Below are positions 1-9,431 of a DNA stretch of 64,000 bases, piece by piece. This DNA is from CAVQOB01 sp963714325 (GTDB taxonomy: Bacteria > Pseudomonadota > Alphaproteobacteria > Rhizobiales > Hyphomicrobiaceae). Position numbers and translations under genes: made by a program. Under the pieces are notes generated by a model. It saw nothing but the letters and a program-made list of their open reading frames with translations, was not told where the DNA came from and did not search any database. The number at the start of each line of letters is the position of its first letter. The first letter of the stretch is position 1. Location: assembly GCA_963714325.1 (NCBI GenBank), contig CAVQOB010000034.1, positions 177,734 to 241,733 on the forward strand. The letters are read 5' to 3'.

Positions 1-2
1 CG

Positions 3-1044
3 CTGGCGGCTAAGGAAGGTCTCGCGCTGATCAATGGCACGCAGTTTTCGACCGCCTATGCGCTCGCCGGATTGTTCGAGGCGCAGCGGCTTGCCCGTTC
101 GGCGCTGGTGACGGGCGCGCTGTCGGTCGATGCGGCGATGGCATCGACGACGCCGTTCCGGGCGGAAATCCAAGCCCTGCGCGGGCATCGCGGACAGATC
201 GCGGCGGCACGCGCGTTGACGGGATTGCTGTCAGGAAGTGCGATCCGTGACGCGCATGTGGACGGCGACGAACGCGTGCAGGATCCTTATTGTTTCCGGT
301 GCCAGCCGCAGGTGATGGGTGCGGCGATGGATCTGTTGGGGCAGGCGGCGCACACTTTGGCGATCGAAGCCAATGCGGTCACCGATAATCCGCTGGTGAT
401 CGTCGAGACGGGTGAGATTCTGTCGGGCGGAAATTTTCATGCGGAGCCGGTGGCGTTTGCGGCGGATCAGATCGCGCTCGCGCTGTCCGAGATCGGCGCC
501 ATCGTCGAGCGGCGGATTGCGACACTGGTTGATCCGGCGCTGAACTTCGGCATGCCGGCATTTTTGTCGCCATCGGCAGGCCTCAACTCCGGGTTGATGA
601 TCGCCGAAGTCACGGCGGCGGCACTGTTTGCCGAGAACAAGCAGCGCGCGAACTCCAGCCTCGATCGATTCAACGCCGACCAGCGCCAATCAGGAAGATC
701 ATGTGTCGATGGCGGCGCATGCCAGTCGCCGATTGATCGAGATGGCGCGGAATCTCGCGCACATCATCGGCATTGAGTTGATCGTTGCGGCGCAAGGCAT
801 CGACTTGCGCAAGGATGGATTTGGGTTGGAGAAGCTATCGGCCACGCAGAAGAAAAAGGCGCTGCAGACGAGTGTTCCGTTGGAACGCGTTCTTGCCGTC
901 ACGCGTGCGCGCATCGCCAAGCTCGGCGACGATCGCATGCTGGCGCCGGACCTCGTCGCGGCGGCTGAGTTGGTGGCCAGTGGTGCCATCACGACGGCGG
1001 CCGGACATGCATTGTTGCCGGGGTTGGGGGAGGCTGCAGGGTGA
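3..1044 (+). pseudogene. hutH: Histidine ammonia-lyase, 5'-partial and frameshifted
   Basis: Histidine ammonia-lyase deaminates L-histidine to urocanate, the first step of the Hut pathway. The reading frame is open from base 3, so the N-terminal part with the MIO-forming Ala-Ser-Gly lies outside the window. Visible family blocks are LAAKEGLALINGTQ near the left edge, then DPYCFRCQPQVMG, TDNPLV, GNFHAEPVA and, in another frame, STPTSANQEDHVSM. The frame changes near base 654: ENKQRAN is read in one frame and PASIDSTPTSANQEDH continues one base later, so removing one base around 651-654 restores a continuous protein to the stop at 1042-1044. Everything else is conserved, so this is either a recent inactivation or a one-base sequence error. 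hutU follows on the same strand after about 320 bases. The identification is sure; whether the gene is functional is open. Confidence 0.88.
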
Positions 1045-1195
1045 GGATCGGGACATGTCAGTTGAAATAGAGCACTCATTCGTCGCTGGTGAGCCCCAAC
1101 CTGCAGCATGGTGGTCAACATGTGAATAACCCCTTCAATGCGCTCCGACGGGATTAAGCGGCGCAATTTAACATCGGTGCCGCCACACCCGCGAC

Positions 1196-1291
1196 TGTCA
1201 TCCCGGCATTTATTGCCGGGACCCATCGCGCTCCACATGCGGGCGCCGGCCTGTGGCACAATGGGTCCCGGGGACAAGCCCCGGGATGACA
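1196..1291. repeat. Palindromic intergenic repeat in the hutH-hutU gap
   Basis: The 319-base gap between hutH and hutU (1045-1363) holds no gene but contains a large imperfect palindrome. The left arm (1196-1226) starts TGTCATCCCGGC and ends GGGACCCAT. The right arm (1261-1291) starts ATGGGTCCCGG and ends GGGATGACA. Each arm also has internal self-complementarity. The TGTCATCCC...GGGATGACA outer ends recur around 18489 and 19923, where an insertion sequence splits such an element. This resembles the short palindromic repeats scattered in alphaproteobacterial genomes; it could also form a transcript hairpin. Confidence 0.7.
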
Positions 1292-1363
1292 CCTTTGGTG
1301 TTGAAACACCGAAAGCCTAACTGCCGAATTCTGCTGCGCGGCATAAGTTTGGAGACTGACTAA

Positions 1364-3025
1364 ATGACCCGCATTGACAATGCCCGCCGCATCTCTGCTC
1401 CGCGTGGGACGGAGATTTCTGCCAAGAGCTGGTTGACGGAAGCGCCGTTGCGCATGCTGATGAACAATCTCGATGCCGAGGTCGCGGAGAAGCCGGGTGA
1501 ACTCGTCGTCTATGGCGGCATTGGTCGCGCCGCGCGGGACTGGACGAGCTATGATCGGATCGTCGCCAGTCTGCGCGAGCTGAATGCCGATGAGACGCTG
1601 CTGGTGCAATCGGGTAAACCGGTCGGCGTATTTCGCACGCACGCCGACGCGCCGCGCGTTCTCATTGCAAACTCAAACCTGGTGCCGCACTGGGCGACGC
1701 TCGATCATTTCAACGAACTCGATCGCGCGGGATTGATGATGTACGGGCAGATGACGGCGGGGTCGTGGATCTACATCGGCAGCCAGGGCATCGTGCAGGG
1801 CACCTACGAAACCTTCGTCGAAGTGGGGCGGCGGCACTATGGCGGCAGTCTCGCCGGCAAATGGATTTTGACGGCCGGACTTGGCGGGATGGGTGGCGCG
1901 CAGCCGCTGGCCGCAACCATGGCCGGCGCTTCGATGCTGGCTGTCGAGTGTCAGCCAAGCCGCATCGAAATGCGGCTGAAGACAGGTTATCTCGACCGGC
2001 AGACGGCATCGCTGGACGAAGCGCTCGCGATCATGGCGCAGGCGGCTCGCGACAAGCAGCCGGTCTCCGTTGGCCTGCTCGGCAATGCGGCCGATGTGTT
2101 TCCCGAACTCGTGCGGCGCGGTGTTCGCCCTGACGTCGTCACCGACCAGACCAGCGCCCACGATCCGATCAACGGCTACCTGCCGAAGGGGTGGACGCTG
2201 GCGCAATGGGAAGCCAAGCGCAGCAGCGATCCCAAGGCCGTCGAGCAGGCGTCGAAGCAATCAATGGTTGGCCATGTGCAGGCGATGCTCGATTTCCACC
2301 GTGCTGGTGTGCCGACGCTCGACTATGGCAACAACATCCGGCAGATGGCGAAGGACATGGGCCTCACCGATGCGTTCGACTTCCCGGGCTTCGTGCCAGC
2401 GTACATTCGTCCACTGTTCTGTCGGGGCATCGGGCCTTTCCGCTGGGCGGCGCTATCGGGCGATCCGGAGGACATCTATCGCACCGACGCTCGCGTGAAA
2501 GAGCTGATGCCGAATGATAGGCATCTGCACAATTGGCTCGACATGGCGAAGGCGCGCATCAAGTTCCAGGGCTTGCCGGCGCGGATCTGTTGGGTGGGCC
2601 TCGGCGATCGTCATCGGCTTGGGCTTGCGTTCAACGCCATGGTGGCGTCAGGCGAATTGAAAGCACCGATCGTTATCGGCCGCGATCACCTGGACTCAGG
2701 CTCCGTCGCCAGCCCCAATCGCGAGACGGAGGCGATGCGCGATGGCTCGGACGCGGTGTCGGATTGGCCGTTGCTCAATGCGCTGCTGAATTGCGCGTCG
2801 GGGGCGACATGGGTTTCGATCCATCACGGCGGCGGCGTCGGCATCGGCTACTCACAGCACGCCGGCATGGTCATCGTTGCTGACGGCACGGCGGATGCGG
2901 CGCGCCGGCTCGAGCGGGTGCTGTGGAATGATCCAGCGACGGGGGTCATGCGCCACGCCGACGCTGGCTATGCGGACGCCGTCGATTGCGCCAAGGCACA
3001 AGGGCTCAACTTGCCAAGTCTTTGA
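1364..3025 (+). CDS. hutU: Urocanate hydratase
   Basis: Urocanate hydratase is a cytosolic enzyme that hydrates urocanate to 4-imidazolone-5-propionate with tightly bound NAD+, the second Hut step. The 553-residue product has the usual family length. Visible signatures are the LVVYGGIGRAARDW start region, YGQMTAGSWIYIGSQGIVQGT, the NAD-binding glycine-rich GLGGMGGAQP at about residues 172-181, and the signature cysteine near residue 409 in ARICWVGLGDR, matching Cys410 of the Pseudomonas enzyme. The ATG at 1364 fits the family N-terminus. It is downstream of hutH in the same direction, but the 320-base gap with a palindromic repeat makes a single transcript uncertain. hutI and hutG are not in the window. 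Confidence 0.97.
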   Translation: MTRIDNARRISAPRGTEISAKSWLTEAPLRMLMNNLDAEVAEKPGELVVYGGIGRAARDWTSYDRIVASLRELNADETLLVQSGKPVGVFRTHADAPRVLIANSNLVPHWATLDHFNELDRAGLMMYGQMTAGSWIYIGSQGIVQGTYETFVEVGRRHYGGSLAGKWILTAGLGGMGGAQPLAATMAGASMLAVECQPSRIEMRLKTGYLDRQTASLDEALAIMAQAARDKQPVSVGLLGNAADVFPELVRRGVRPDVVTDQTSAHDPINGYLPKGWTLAQWEAKRSSDPKAVEQASKQSMVGHVQAMLDFHRAGVPTLDYGNNIRQMAKDMGLTDAFDFPGFVPAYIRPLFCRGIGPFRWAALSGDPEDIYRTDARVKELMPNDRHLHNWLDMAKARIKFQGLPARICWVGLGDRHRLGLAFNAMVASGELKAPIVIGRDHLDSGSVASPNRETEAMRDGSDAVSDWPLLNALLNCASGATWVSIHHGGGVGIGYSQHAGMVIVADGTADAARRLERVLWNDPATGVMRHADAGYADAVDCAKAQGLNLPSL

Positions 3026-3252
3026 GCGAGTGGGTTATTCGCCATTCTGCCAGCAGTTTCACAAACTGTTTCGGGATGTTGCTTGCCACGGAACCGCCCC
3101 AGGTCGCCCCCATTGACGCCTAAAAACTCGCGGAAGGTGGGGATGTGGGGGATTGGTTAACGCGATGTTAACCATCCATTTGATACTTCTATCAGAAGTT
3201 GATGGCGTGGCCTCGTTGAGGTCGCTGCCGTGCGTCTTGGGGTCTTTGTACA

Positions 3253-4470
3253 ATGGTCAATCGCGTTGTCCGTGCGTCCGCGACGTCGTTCGTCGCCTCT
3301 TCTGTCATCGTGTTGGGTTGGGCCGCCGTTGCGCACGCCGCCGACTTGCCGGAAATCAAGGCTTCGGCCAAAAACGCCGTTCCGGCCTGTACGACGCCCG
3401 GCCGCTTGACGGCCTACCTCAAGAGCCGCAACAGCGAACTCGATCCCCGCTTCATCAGCATCGCCGTCGACTACATGCGCTACGGCGAAGAGCTGGGGTT
3501 GCGTTGGGACTATGCATTCTATCAGATGATCTCGGAGACGGGTGGGCTCACCTTCAAGAATGGTAACCGCCACGGCGATGTCAGCGCCAAGCAGAATAAT
3601 TTTGCGGGCCTGGGTGCGACCGGCAACGGTGAGGCCGGCGAAAGCTTCAAGGACGTCGCCACCGGCGTCAAAGCGCATCTGCAGCATATCATGTTGTATG
3701 CTGGTCATCCGGTCGACAATCCGGTCGCGGAGCGGACACGCAAGGTGCAGGAATGGGGCGTGCTGACGTCATGGCAGAAGGGCTTCAAGCGCCCGCTGAC
3801 GTACTCTGATCTCGCGCAGAAGTGGGCGCCGAAGACCAAGGCCTATTCCGATACGCTCGAAAGTATCGCCGAGAAGTTCCAGAGCGAGCTGTGCAGGAAG
3901 CCTGATCCGCATCCGGAGATGCTGGCCGAGGCGCGCGGCGAAAATCGGCAGGTCGTCGAAAAGGTTTCCGGTGCCCGGCTTGCCCGAAAGGCGATCAGCG
4001 ACGGCAAGACTGAGAACAGCGATACGCCGAGCGCGCTTGGCGCAACGCAGGCCGCCAAGGCCGCTAATCCCGGCATGCGCATCATCAATGGCGGCGCGCC
4101 CGCTACCGAGCAAGCCGAGAAGCCTGCCGCATCGGCGTTGCCGCCGCGCGCGAACTCCGCACCCGACAAGGGCACCGTGCAACAAGCCGCTGCGCCTGGC
4201 CTGACGGCCAAGCCGGTGGCGCCGCCATCGACCGGCGTGCAAAAATGCCGCGTGTGGACGGCAAGCTATGGTGGGCAGAAGGCGATGATCATCAAGGCGG
4301 TGATCGACGGCGTGCTGAACTACACCGTGCTCGACGTCAACGAGGGGCAGGAAGCGCGCGAGGCCGATGCCTTCATCGCGGCCTATGCCAAGGGCGGCGC
4401 GGTTGCTGGCGAATTCCAGACGCAGACGAATGCGCTCGATCGGGCGTTCGAGCTTTGCCCGGAAGGTTGA
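3253..4470 (+). CDS. Exported glucosaminidase-domain protein A
   Basis: The 405-residue protein is probably an exported peptidoglycan hydrolase of the endo-beta-N-acetylglucosaminidase (Flg_hydrolase/GH73-like) superfamily. Residues 1-29 form a signal peptide ending AHA. The conserved domain covers about residues 35-215, with WDYAFYQMISETGGLTF, where the Glu after QMIS is a plausible catalytic acid, followed by KQNNFAGLGATG and DVATGVKAHLQHI. A low-complexity Ala/Pro/Lys linker of about 110 residues leads to a C-terminal domain of about 75 residues beginning CRVWTASYGG and ending FELCPEG. That domain is also present in the next gene and is loosely SPOR-like. The two genes are tandem paralogues 130 bases apart. 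Substrate and septal or flagellar role cannot be told from sequence. Confidence 0.82.
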   Translation: MVNRVVRASATSFVASSVIVLGWAAVAHAADLPEIKASAKNAVPACTTPGRLTAYLKSRNSELDPRFISIAVDYMRYGEELGLRWDYAFYQMISETGGLTFKNGNRHGDVSAKQNNFAGLGATGNGEAGESFKDVATGVKAHLQHIMLYAGHPVDNPVAERTRKVQEWGVLTSWQKGFKRPLTYSDLAQKWAPKTKAYSDTLESIAEKFQSELCRKPDPHPEMLAEARGENRQVVEKVSGARLARKAISDGKTENSDTPSALGATQAAKAANPGMRIINGGAPATEQAEKPAASALPPRANSAPDKGTVQQAAAPGLTAKPVAPPSTGVQKCRVWTASYGGQKAMIIKAVIDGVLNYTVLDVNEGQEAREADAFIAAYAKGGAVAGEFQTQTNALDRAFELCPEG

Positions 4471-4600
4471 TCGAATCGATCGTAACGCCTGCCGCATCGC
4501 CTTGACTCCTTGTCCATCGACGCAGGGATCGGCTTGAGCCCTCAGTCTTTCGCGGGCTAACGCCGGCGTCATCCCCAGATATCGGAACGAGACATTTCGC

Positions 4601-5638
4601 ATGCAGAACGGACGTCTGGGATTGCTGGCCTTGACCGGCGTTGGCCTGATTGTTGCTTTCGCTGGTGAGAGCCGGCCGGCAATTGCGCAACAGCCAGCCG
4701 GCATCGAAATTCGCAGCAGTGCCAGCAATCGGGTGCCGGCTTGCGTGACGCCGGATCGCTTGATGCGGCATCTGAAGACCCGCAACGCCAAGCTCAGCCC
4801 GCGCTTTGACGAGATCGCGGCACTCTACAAGAAGCACGGCGATGCCAACCAGATCCGCTGGGATTATGCGTTCTACCAGATGATCCTGGAGACCAACTAT
4901 CTTGCCTATGGCGGCGATGTGAAAGCGCACCAGAACAATTTTGCCGGCGTCGGTGCGACGGGTGGCGGCGTTCGCGGCGATGGCTTTCCTGACGTCTCGA
5001 CCGGCGTGCTCGCGCAGATCCAGCATCTCGTCGCCTACTCCGGCGAGAAGGTCGAGAAGCCCGTCGCCAAGCGCACACAAGAGGTGCAGGACGATGTGAT
5101 CGCCAAGTCGAAGAAGCTTGGCCGACCCGTGCGCTTCGCCGACCTCACCAATCGCTGGGCGGCGGATCGCAAGTATGCCCGCTCGATCGAATTGATCGCC
5201 GACCGTTTTCGCGCGGATATCTGTTCGGGTAAGGATGAGATTGCCGTTGAGCCGGTCAAGCCGGAGAAGAAGGTAGCGGTTGAACCGGCTGCAGAAACGG
5301 CCGGCACTCGGTTGGCGCGGCAGGCGGTGACCGAAAACCGCAAACCCGTGTCGCGGGCCAATCTCGGCGCGCCTGGTGCGGTGGCGGGTGCGATTGCGCC
5401 GGTCCAGTGCAGCGTCATGACGGCGAGCTACGGCGAGGCGTCGAGCGTGCTTATTCGGGCGCAGACTGCTGACGCGGTTTCCTTCACGGCGTTGGGCGTG
5501 GTGGCTGGTCAAGAGCAGGCGATGGCGGACGTTTTCATCAAGTCGCATGCGACGGGTGGAACGATTGCGGGACGCTTCCCAACTCGCGACGAAGCGATCG
5601 CCAGGGCGTGGTCGCTCTGCGATAGCGGCAAACCTTAG
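4601..5638 (+). CDS. Exported glucosaminidase-domain protein B (tandem paralogue)
   Basis: This 345-residue protein is a shorter paralogue of the preceding gene. It has a signal peptide of about 28 residues (ending near AIAQQ), the same NRVPACVTPDRLMRHLKTRN start of the hydrolase domain, RWDYAFYQMILETNYL with the candidate catalytic Glu, KAHQNNFAGVGATGGG, and DVSTGVLAQIQHLVAY. The linker is shorter than in the upstream copy and rich in Val/Glu/Lys. The C-terminal domain again begins with a Cys (CSVMTASYGE) and ends ARAWSLCDSG, so the paired cysteines near both ends of that domain are conserved and may form a disulfide in the periplasm. It probably arose by tandem duplication and diverged mainly in the linker. 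Peptidoglycan cleavage is inferred from the family. Confidence 0.82.
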   Translation: MQNGRLGLLALTGVGLIVAFAGESRPAIAQQPAGIEIRSSASNRVPACVTPDRLMRHLKTRNAKLSPRFDEIAALYKKHGDANQIRWDYAFYQMILETNYLAYGGDVKAHQNNFAGVGATGGGVRGDGFPDVSTGVLAQIQHLVAYSGEKVEKPVAKRTQEVQDDVIAKSKKLGRPVRFADLTNRWAADRKYARSIELIADRFRADICSGKDEIAVEPVKPEKKVAVEPAAETAGTRLARQAVTENRKPVSRANLGAPGAVAGAIAPVQCSVMTASYGEASSVLIRAQTADAVSFTALGVVAGQEQAMADVFIKSHATGGTIAGRFPTRDEAIARAWSLCDSGKP

Positions 5639-5929
5639 TCGCCAAGCGGCTCATGGTCAAAGCGATCGGTCGAGCGGCCGTTTGAAGTCCTGTAGGAGCC
5701 TCGGCGCCGACCTCCCCGTTCAAGGCGGTGAAGAAAGCCCGTGTAAAGTTTGCAACGGGTTCGCGCCCAAGCGAACGGGATGCGCGCCTGCGGTCGCATT
5801 TTTGCATGTGCCGCTCACTTTCCAACTACAATCTTCGAAAGTCGTGCACGTTTGTGCGCGATATCCCGTTATCATTGCAATCACCGCAGCAATGACGGAC
5901 CGACCACTATTGCGTGGAGACCAAGCCCC

Positions 5930-7561
5930 ATGAAACTCGCGCACGCTCTCCTGCATGCCCTCAAGGATTACGGCGCGCATGAGATCTTCGGCATCCCCGG
6001 CGACTTCGCGTTGCCGTTCTTCCGCGAAATCGAACGCTCCGGCATTCTGCCGCTCTACACGCTCAGTCACGAGCCCGGTGTCGGCTTCGCGGCTGATGCA
6101 GCCGCGCGCTATCGGTCGTCGTTGTCGGTGGCGGCCATCACCTATGGAGCTGGCGGGCTCAATATGATCAACCCCGTCGCGCAAGCCTATGCTGAGAAGT
6201 CGCCGGTCGTGGTCATCTCGGGCGCACCGGGAGCCGCGGAGGGACTGACAGGGCTTGGTCTGCATCATCAGGTCAAGCATCTTGGCAGTCAGTTCCTCAT
6301 CTACAAGGAGGTGACGTGCGCGCAGGCGGTGCTTGACGATGCGCGGACGGCGCCGGCCGAAATCGCGCGCGTGTTGAAGGCGGCGCGCGAGCTGTCGCGC
6401 CCGGTCTACATCGAATTGCCGCGCGACATGGTCGATGCCGAGGTCGACGCCGTGCCGGCCTATATTGAGACGGTGATTGATCACGATGCGGCACGGGCAG
6501 CCGCTGCTGAGACACTCGCCCGGCTCGCCAAAGCGAAGAGCCCGGCGCTGCTGCTCTGCGTGGAAGTGCGCCGTTACGGGCTTGAGGCGAAAGTTGCCGA
6601 ACTTGCGAAACGCTTGGCGATCCCGACGGCGACGACATTCATGGCACGCGGCATTCTGGCGGGCTCCGACGCGCCTCTGATCGGCACCTATCTCGGCCTC
6701 GCCGGTGATCAGGCGATCCGCGAGTGCATCGAAGGATCGGATGCACTGCTGATGCTCGGGGTTATTCTTTGTGACACCAACTTCGGCGTTTCGGAAAAGC
6801 TGATCGACCGGCGCAACGCAGTGCTCGCCTTCGATCGCGCCGTCCGATTTGGCCATCACGTTTATCCGGACGTGCCGCTCGCCGCGTTCGTCGATGCGCT
6901 CCTGGAGCTGGCCAAGCCAATGGGTAAGGCGAAGCGGACGTTCAAACCGGACTATCCAACAGCCATGCCGCACGACGATCAGGTGATCGTGCCTTCTGAT
7001 ATTGCAGCCGCGGTGAACGATCTTTTCGAGCGCACTGGTGAGCGAATGCCGATCGCGTCCGATATGGGCGATTGCCTCTTCACGGCAATGGACATGGTCT
7101 ATACCGAACTGGTGGCGCCGGCTTATTACGCGACGATGGGGCCGGGTGTGCCGATGGGCATTGGCCTTGCCGCGGCGAGCAAGCGCCGACCGCTGATCCT
7201 GGTCGGCGACGGCGCGTTTCAGATGACGGGATGGGAAATCGGCAACGCACGCCGGCTCGGCCTCAATCCGATCGTGCTGCTTTTCAATAATCGGGCGTGG
7301 GGGATGCTGAAGGTGTTCCAGTCGGAAACCCACTACAATGATCTCGACGATTGGCATTTTGCCGATATGGCGACGTCATTGGGTGGCAAGGGTGTCCGCG
7401 TGGCCACGCGCAGGGCGTTGGCGGACGCGCTCGACGCGGCGCACGCTGATGCCGCGCACTGGCAGATGATCGAGATCATGATCCCGCGTGACGCCTACAG
7501 CCGGACACTGACGCGGTTTGTCGAAGCCGCAAAAAAACGCAGCGTGTTGGGCAAGGGGTGA
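5930..7561 (+). CDS. Indolepyruvate/phenylpyruvate decarboxylase (ThDP enzyme)
   Basis: This is a thiamine-diphosphate decarboxylase closely resembling Azospirillum IpdC/PpdC, which turns phenylpyruvate or indole-3-pyruvate into phenylacetaldehyde or indole-3-acetaldehyde. The 543-residue length is typical. Visible blocks are MKLAHALLHALKDYGAHEIFGIPGDF, the pyrimidine-binding domain with LSHEPGVGFAADAAARY (activating Glu), ITYGAGGLNMINPVAQAYAEKSPVVVISG, RPVYIELPRDMV, and the C-terminal pyrophosphate domain with the GDGAFQMTGWEIGNARRLGLNPIVLLFNN ThDP/Mg motif. The ATG at 5930 was chosen because homology starts exactly there; an upstream in-frame start at 5750 would add non-homologous sequence. 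It stands alone between unrelated genes. A role in aromatic amino acid catabolism or auxin formation is inference; substrate preference between indole and phenyl is not decidable here. Confidence 0.88.
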   Translation: MKLAHALLHALKDYGAHEIFGIPGDFALPFFREIERSGILPLYTLSHEPGVGFAADAAARYRSSLSVAAITYGAGGLNMINPVAQAYAEKSPVVVISGAPGAAEGLTGLGLHHQVKHLGSQFLIYKEVTCAQAVLDDARTAPAEIARVLKAARELSRPVYIELPRDMVDAEVDAVPAYIETVIDHDAARAAAAETLARLAKAKSPALLLCVEVRRYGLEAKVAELAKRLAIPTATTFMARGILAGSDAPLIGTYLGLAGDQAIRECIEGSDALLMLGVILCDTNFGVSEKLIDRRNAVLAFDRAVRFGHHVYPDVPLAAFVDALLELAKPMGKAKRTFKPDYPTAMPHDDQVIVPSDIAAAVNDLFERTGERMPIASDMGDCLFTAMDMVYTELVAPAYYATMGPGVPMGIGLAAASKRRPLILVGDGAFQMTGWEIGNARRLGLNPIVLLFNNRAWGMLKVFQSETHYNDLDDWHFADMATSLGGKGVRVATRRALADALDAAHADAAHWQMIEIMIPRDAYSRTLTRFVEAAKKRSVLGKG

Positions 7562-7630
7562 GGACGTCCTCGTGCGGGCGTTTCAGCGCCGTCCTGCAAC
7601 CGCGCTGATGCCCGGCGCGGCTTGTCTTGT

Positions 7631-8107
7631 TTATGACTTGTCGGCGGCGAGCTTTTTGTAGACCGTGGCCAGGGCCTCTTCGATGCTCGAGCCGTCGAGG
7701 TCGTCCTTGTGGACGCAGGCGATCGCACCAGCGTTGATCAGCTGCGCTTTGCGCGGCCGTGTCAGTATGCTGGAGACGACGACAATGGGTCCTTCGTAGT
7801 TGCAGCGGCGCAGGAACGGAATGGTCTGACTGGCATCGTCGTTGGGTTTGAGCAGATCGTCGAGAAAGATGATGTCGGGCTTGCGCGCGATCACGGCGTC
7901 AAGCGCCAGGCCTAAGGTCTTGGCAATGCGGACCTGCGACTTGTAATTGAAGATGGTGTTGAGCGTGCCTCGCAGTCGGTTGGCTTCTTTCTCGTTGTCC
8001 TCGACGATCAGAATGTCATGGAACGCCGGCTTCGACTGGCGCGCGATCGCGAGCTGACTTTTGCGGGTCAGATGTGCGCCACCGGGTTTGGGCGGTTCGC
8101 TTGCCAT
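7631..8107 (-). CDS. Single-domain response regulator
   Basis: The 158-residue protein is a stand-alone receiver domain without output domain. A basic N-terminal stretch of about 30 residues precedes DILIVEDNEKEANRL (acidic Mg-binding Glu36/Asp37), the phosphoacceptor Asp at about 83 in PDIIFLDDLLKP, the conserved Ser in IVVVSSI, and Lys134 in VHKDDLD. Such CheY-like regulators act by protein contact, not DNA binding. It lies 133 bases downstream of the histidine kinase on the same strand, at the end of a run of four same-direction genes with an OmpA-domain protein and a small GTPase. The kinase is its likely partner, by context. The loop after the phosphoacceptor (KPNDDASQTI) is longer than in CheY. 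Confidence 0.9.
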   Translation of the reverse strand: MASEPPKPGGAHLTRKSQLAIARQSKPAFHDILIVEDNEKEANRLRGTLNTIFNYKSQVRIAKTLGLALDAVIARKPDIIFLDDLLKPNDDASQTIPFLRRCNYEGPIVVVSSILTRPRKAQLINAGAIACVHKDDLDGSSIEEALATVYKKLAADKS

Positions 8108-8240
8108 GGTCTCCAGTCCTTCGTAGCGGCGTCTTCTGCGCGCGGTATTGCCTATAGCAAGTTTGGCCGCATTTTCATCCCCTTTTCAAGGGGCGTTAGC
8201 CGGTTTACCCATCCACTGCCCGTGAAAGCGAGTGCTCGGG

Positions 8241-9431
8241 TCAGGAATGCATCATTTTAGCGCGTTTAGGCCATGAAACCCGGAATGTGGTGCCGCGCGC
8301 AACGGCTGGATCGGACTGCAGGTCGATTCTGCCGCCGATGGTCTCGATGGTTTTCTTGACCAGTGCCAAGCCGATGCCGCTGCCTTCGGGCACGTCTCTG
8401 TCGCGGTCGGATGCCGGGTCGTCATCGGCGACGCGGCGGAAGGGCTCAAAGATCGCCTTGTGCCATTCGGGCGCAATGCCAGGTCCGTCGTCGGCGACGT
8501 TGAAGACCCAATAACGGTCAGAGTTCGATGCCGATAGAGTGACGGTTCCGGATGTGCGGTCGTGGTGCTTCAAGGCGTTGTCGATCAGGTTGCGCAAGAC
8601 GAGATCGAGTGGCGCCTTGAAGGTTTCGAACACGGGCCATGCGCCGGTCTTTTGCACCACAATGCCCGTCGACGTTCGCAATCCCGCGGTGATCTCGGTT
8701 GCCAAGGCGCCGCTGTCGACACGCTCGATCGCTTCCGGGCGGCGGCCGATCTGGGCGTATTCGAGCAGTCCCAATAGCATCGTCGACATGCGCCGGCTTT
8801 GGCCGATCAATCCCGCTGTTGCCGTGCGCGCGGCTTCTAAGTCGGGATTGGTTTCGCCGAGCGCTGCCAGGACCTCGTCGCTGAGGTGGCGGAGTGCCCG
8901 CAGGGGCGTTCTCAGATCGTGCGATATAATGTAGGCAAAAGCCTCCAATTCTGCCGATTTCTGGCGAACTTGCTCTTCGGCGAGGAGACGGGCGCGGACC
9001 TGGCTCTGGAGTTCGAGTTCGTAGGCTGCCTCCGTGGTGACGCGCGAGACGATGACGGAGTAGGCGGCGTTTTCGGCCAACCAGTAGACGCTGATGTTGA
9101 TGCGCGGCGCTTCGGCGATCGCCGTCTGGATGGAAATGTTCGCGAGATCAATGACCGGCATATTTCCTTCGCATAATTTTTGCAACTCGGTCTCAAGGCC
9201 GAGCAGCGGCAAGATGCTGTCGCCAACCGGTCGGCCGATGCGCGCGAAGGCGACGAGCGTGCCCGTGCAGCTGGTGACAATGAGATTTCGATCCAACTGG
9301 ACAACGCCGATCATGCCGCGTGCCACGAGAAAATCGGTGACTTCGCCGAGCGGGCCCAATCCGGCTGAGATCAGATCAGTGGCCGCGCCGGAGGATGGCA
9401 GTCGCGGCGTCTCTGAAGGCTTCGTGGACAT
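8241..9431 (-). CDS. Sensor histidine kinase (cytosolic, PAS-like input)
   Basis: A sensor kinase of about 396 residues without predicted membrane segments. Residues 25-140 look like a PAS-type input domain (FLVARGMIGVVQLDRNLIVTS), followed by a short coiled linker, then the HisKA box with phosphoacceptor His at about 171 in YIISHDLRTPLRAL. The HATPase domain has an N box (LVLRNLIDNALKHH), G1 (VADDGPGIAP), an F box (IFEPFRR) and G2 (GSGIGLALVKK). The ATG at 9431 was preferred over an in-frame GTG at 9449. With either start it overlaps the 3' end of the upstream GTPase gene (56 or 74 bases), an unusually long overlap that suggests tight translational linkage. The response regulator follows downstream. 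The signal sensed is unknown; coupling to the GTPase and OmpA protein is inference from gene order. Confidence 0.9.
   Translation of the reverse strand: MSTKPSETPRLPSSGAATDLISAGLGPLGEVTDFLVARGMIGVVQLDRNLIVTSCTGTLVAFARIGRPVGDSILPLLGLETELQKLCEGNMPVIDLANISIQTAIAEAPRINISVYWLAENAAYSVIVSRVTTEAAYELELQSQVRARLLAEEQVRQKSAELEAFAYIISHDLRTPLRALRHLSDEVLAALGETNPDLEAARTATAGLIGQSRRMSTMLLGLLEYAQIGRRPEAIERVDSGALATEITAGLRTSTGIVVQKTGAWPVFETFKAPLDLVLRNLIDNALKHHDRTSGTVTLSASNSDRYWVFNVADDGPGIAPEWHKAIFEPFRRVADDDPASDRDRDVPEGSGIGLALVKKTIETIGGRIDLQSDPAVARGTTFRVSWPKRAKMMHS

Noticed and set aside
3769..5548. Long minus-strand frames opposite the two glucosaminidase genes
   Set aside because: They span the boundary of two well-supported genes with signal peptides and have antisense-type composition.
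5720..7357. Long minus-strand open frame opposite the decarboxylase gene
   Set aside because: It is rich in Arg, His and Ala as expected for the antisense of high-GC coding sequence, has no domain, and the plus-strand gene is clearly real.
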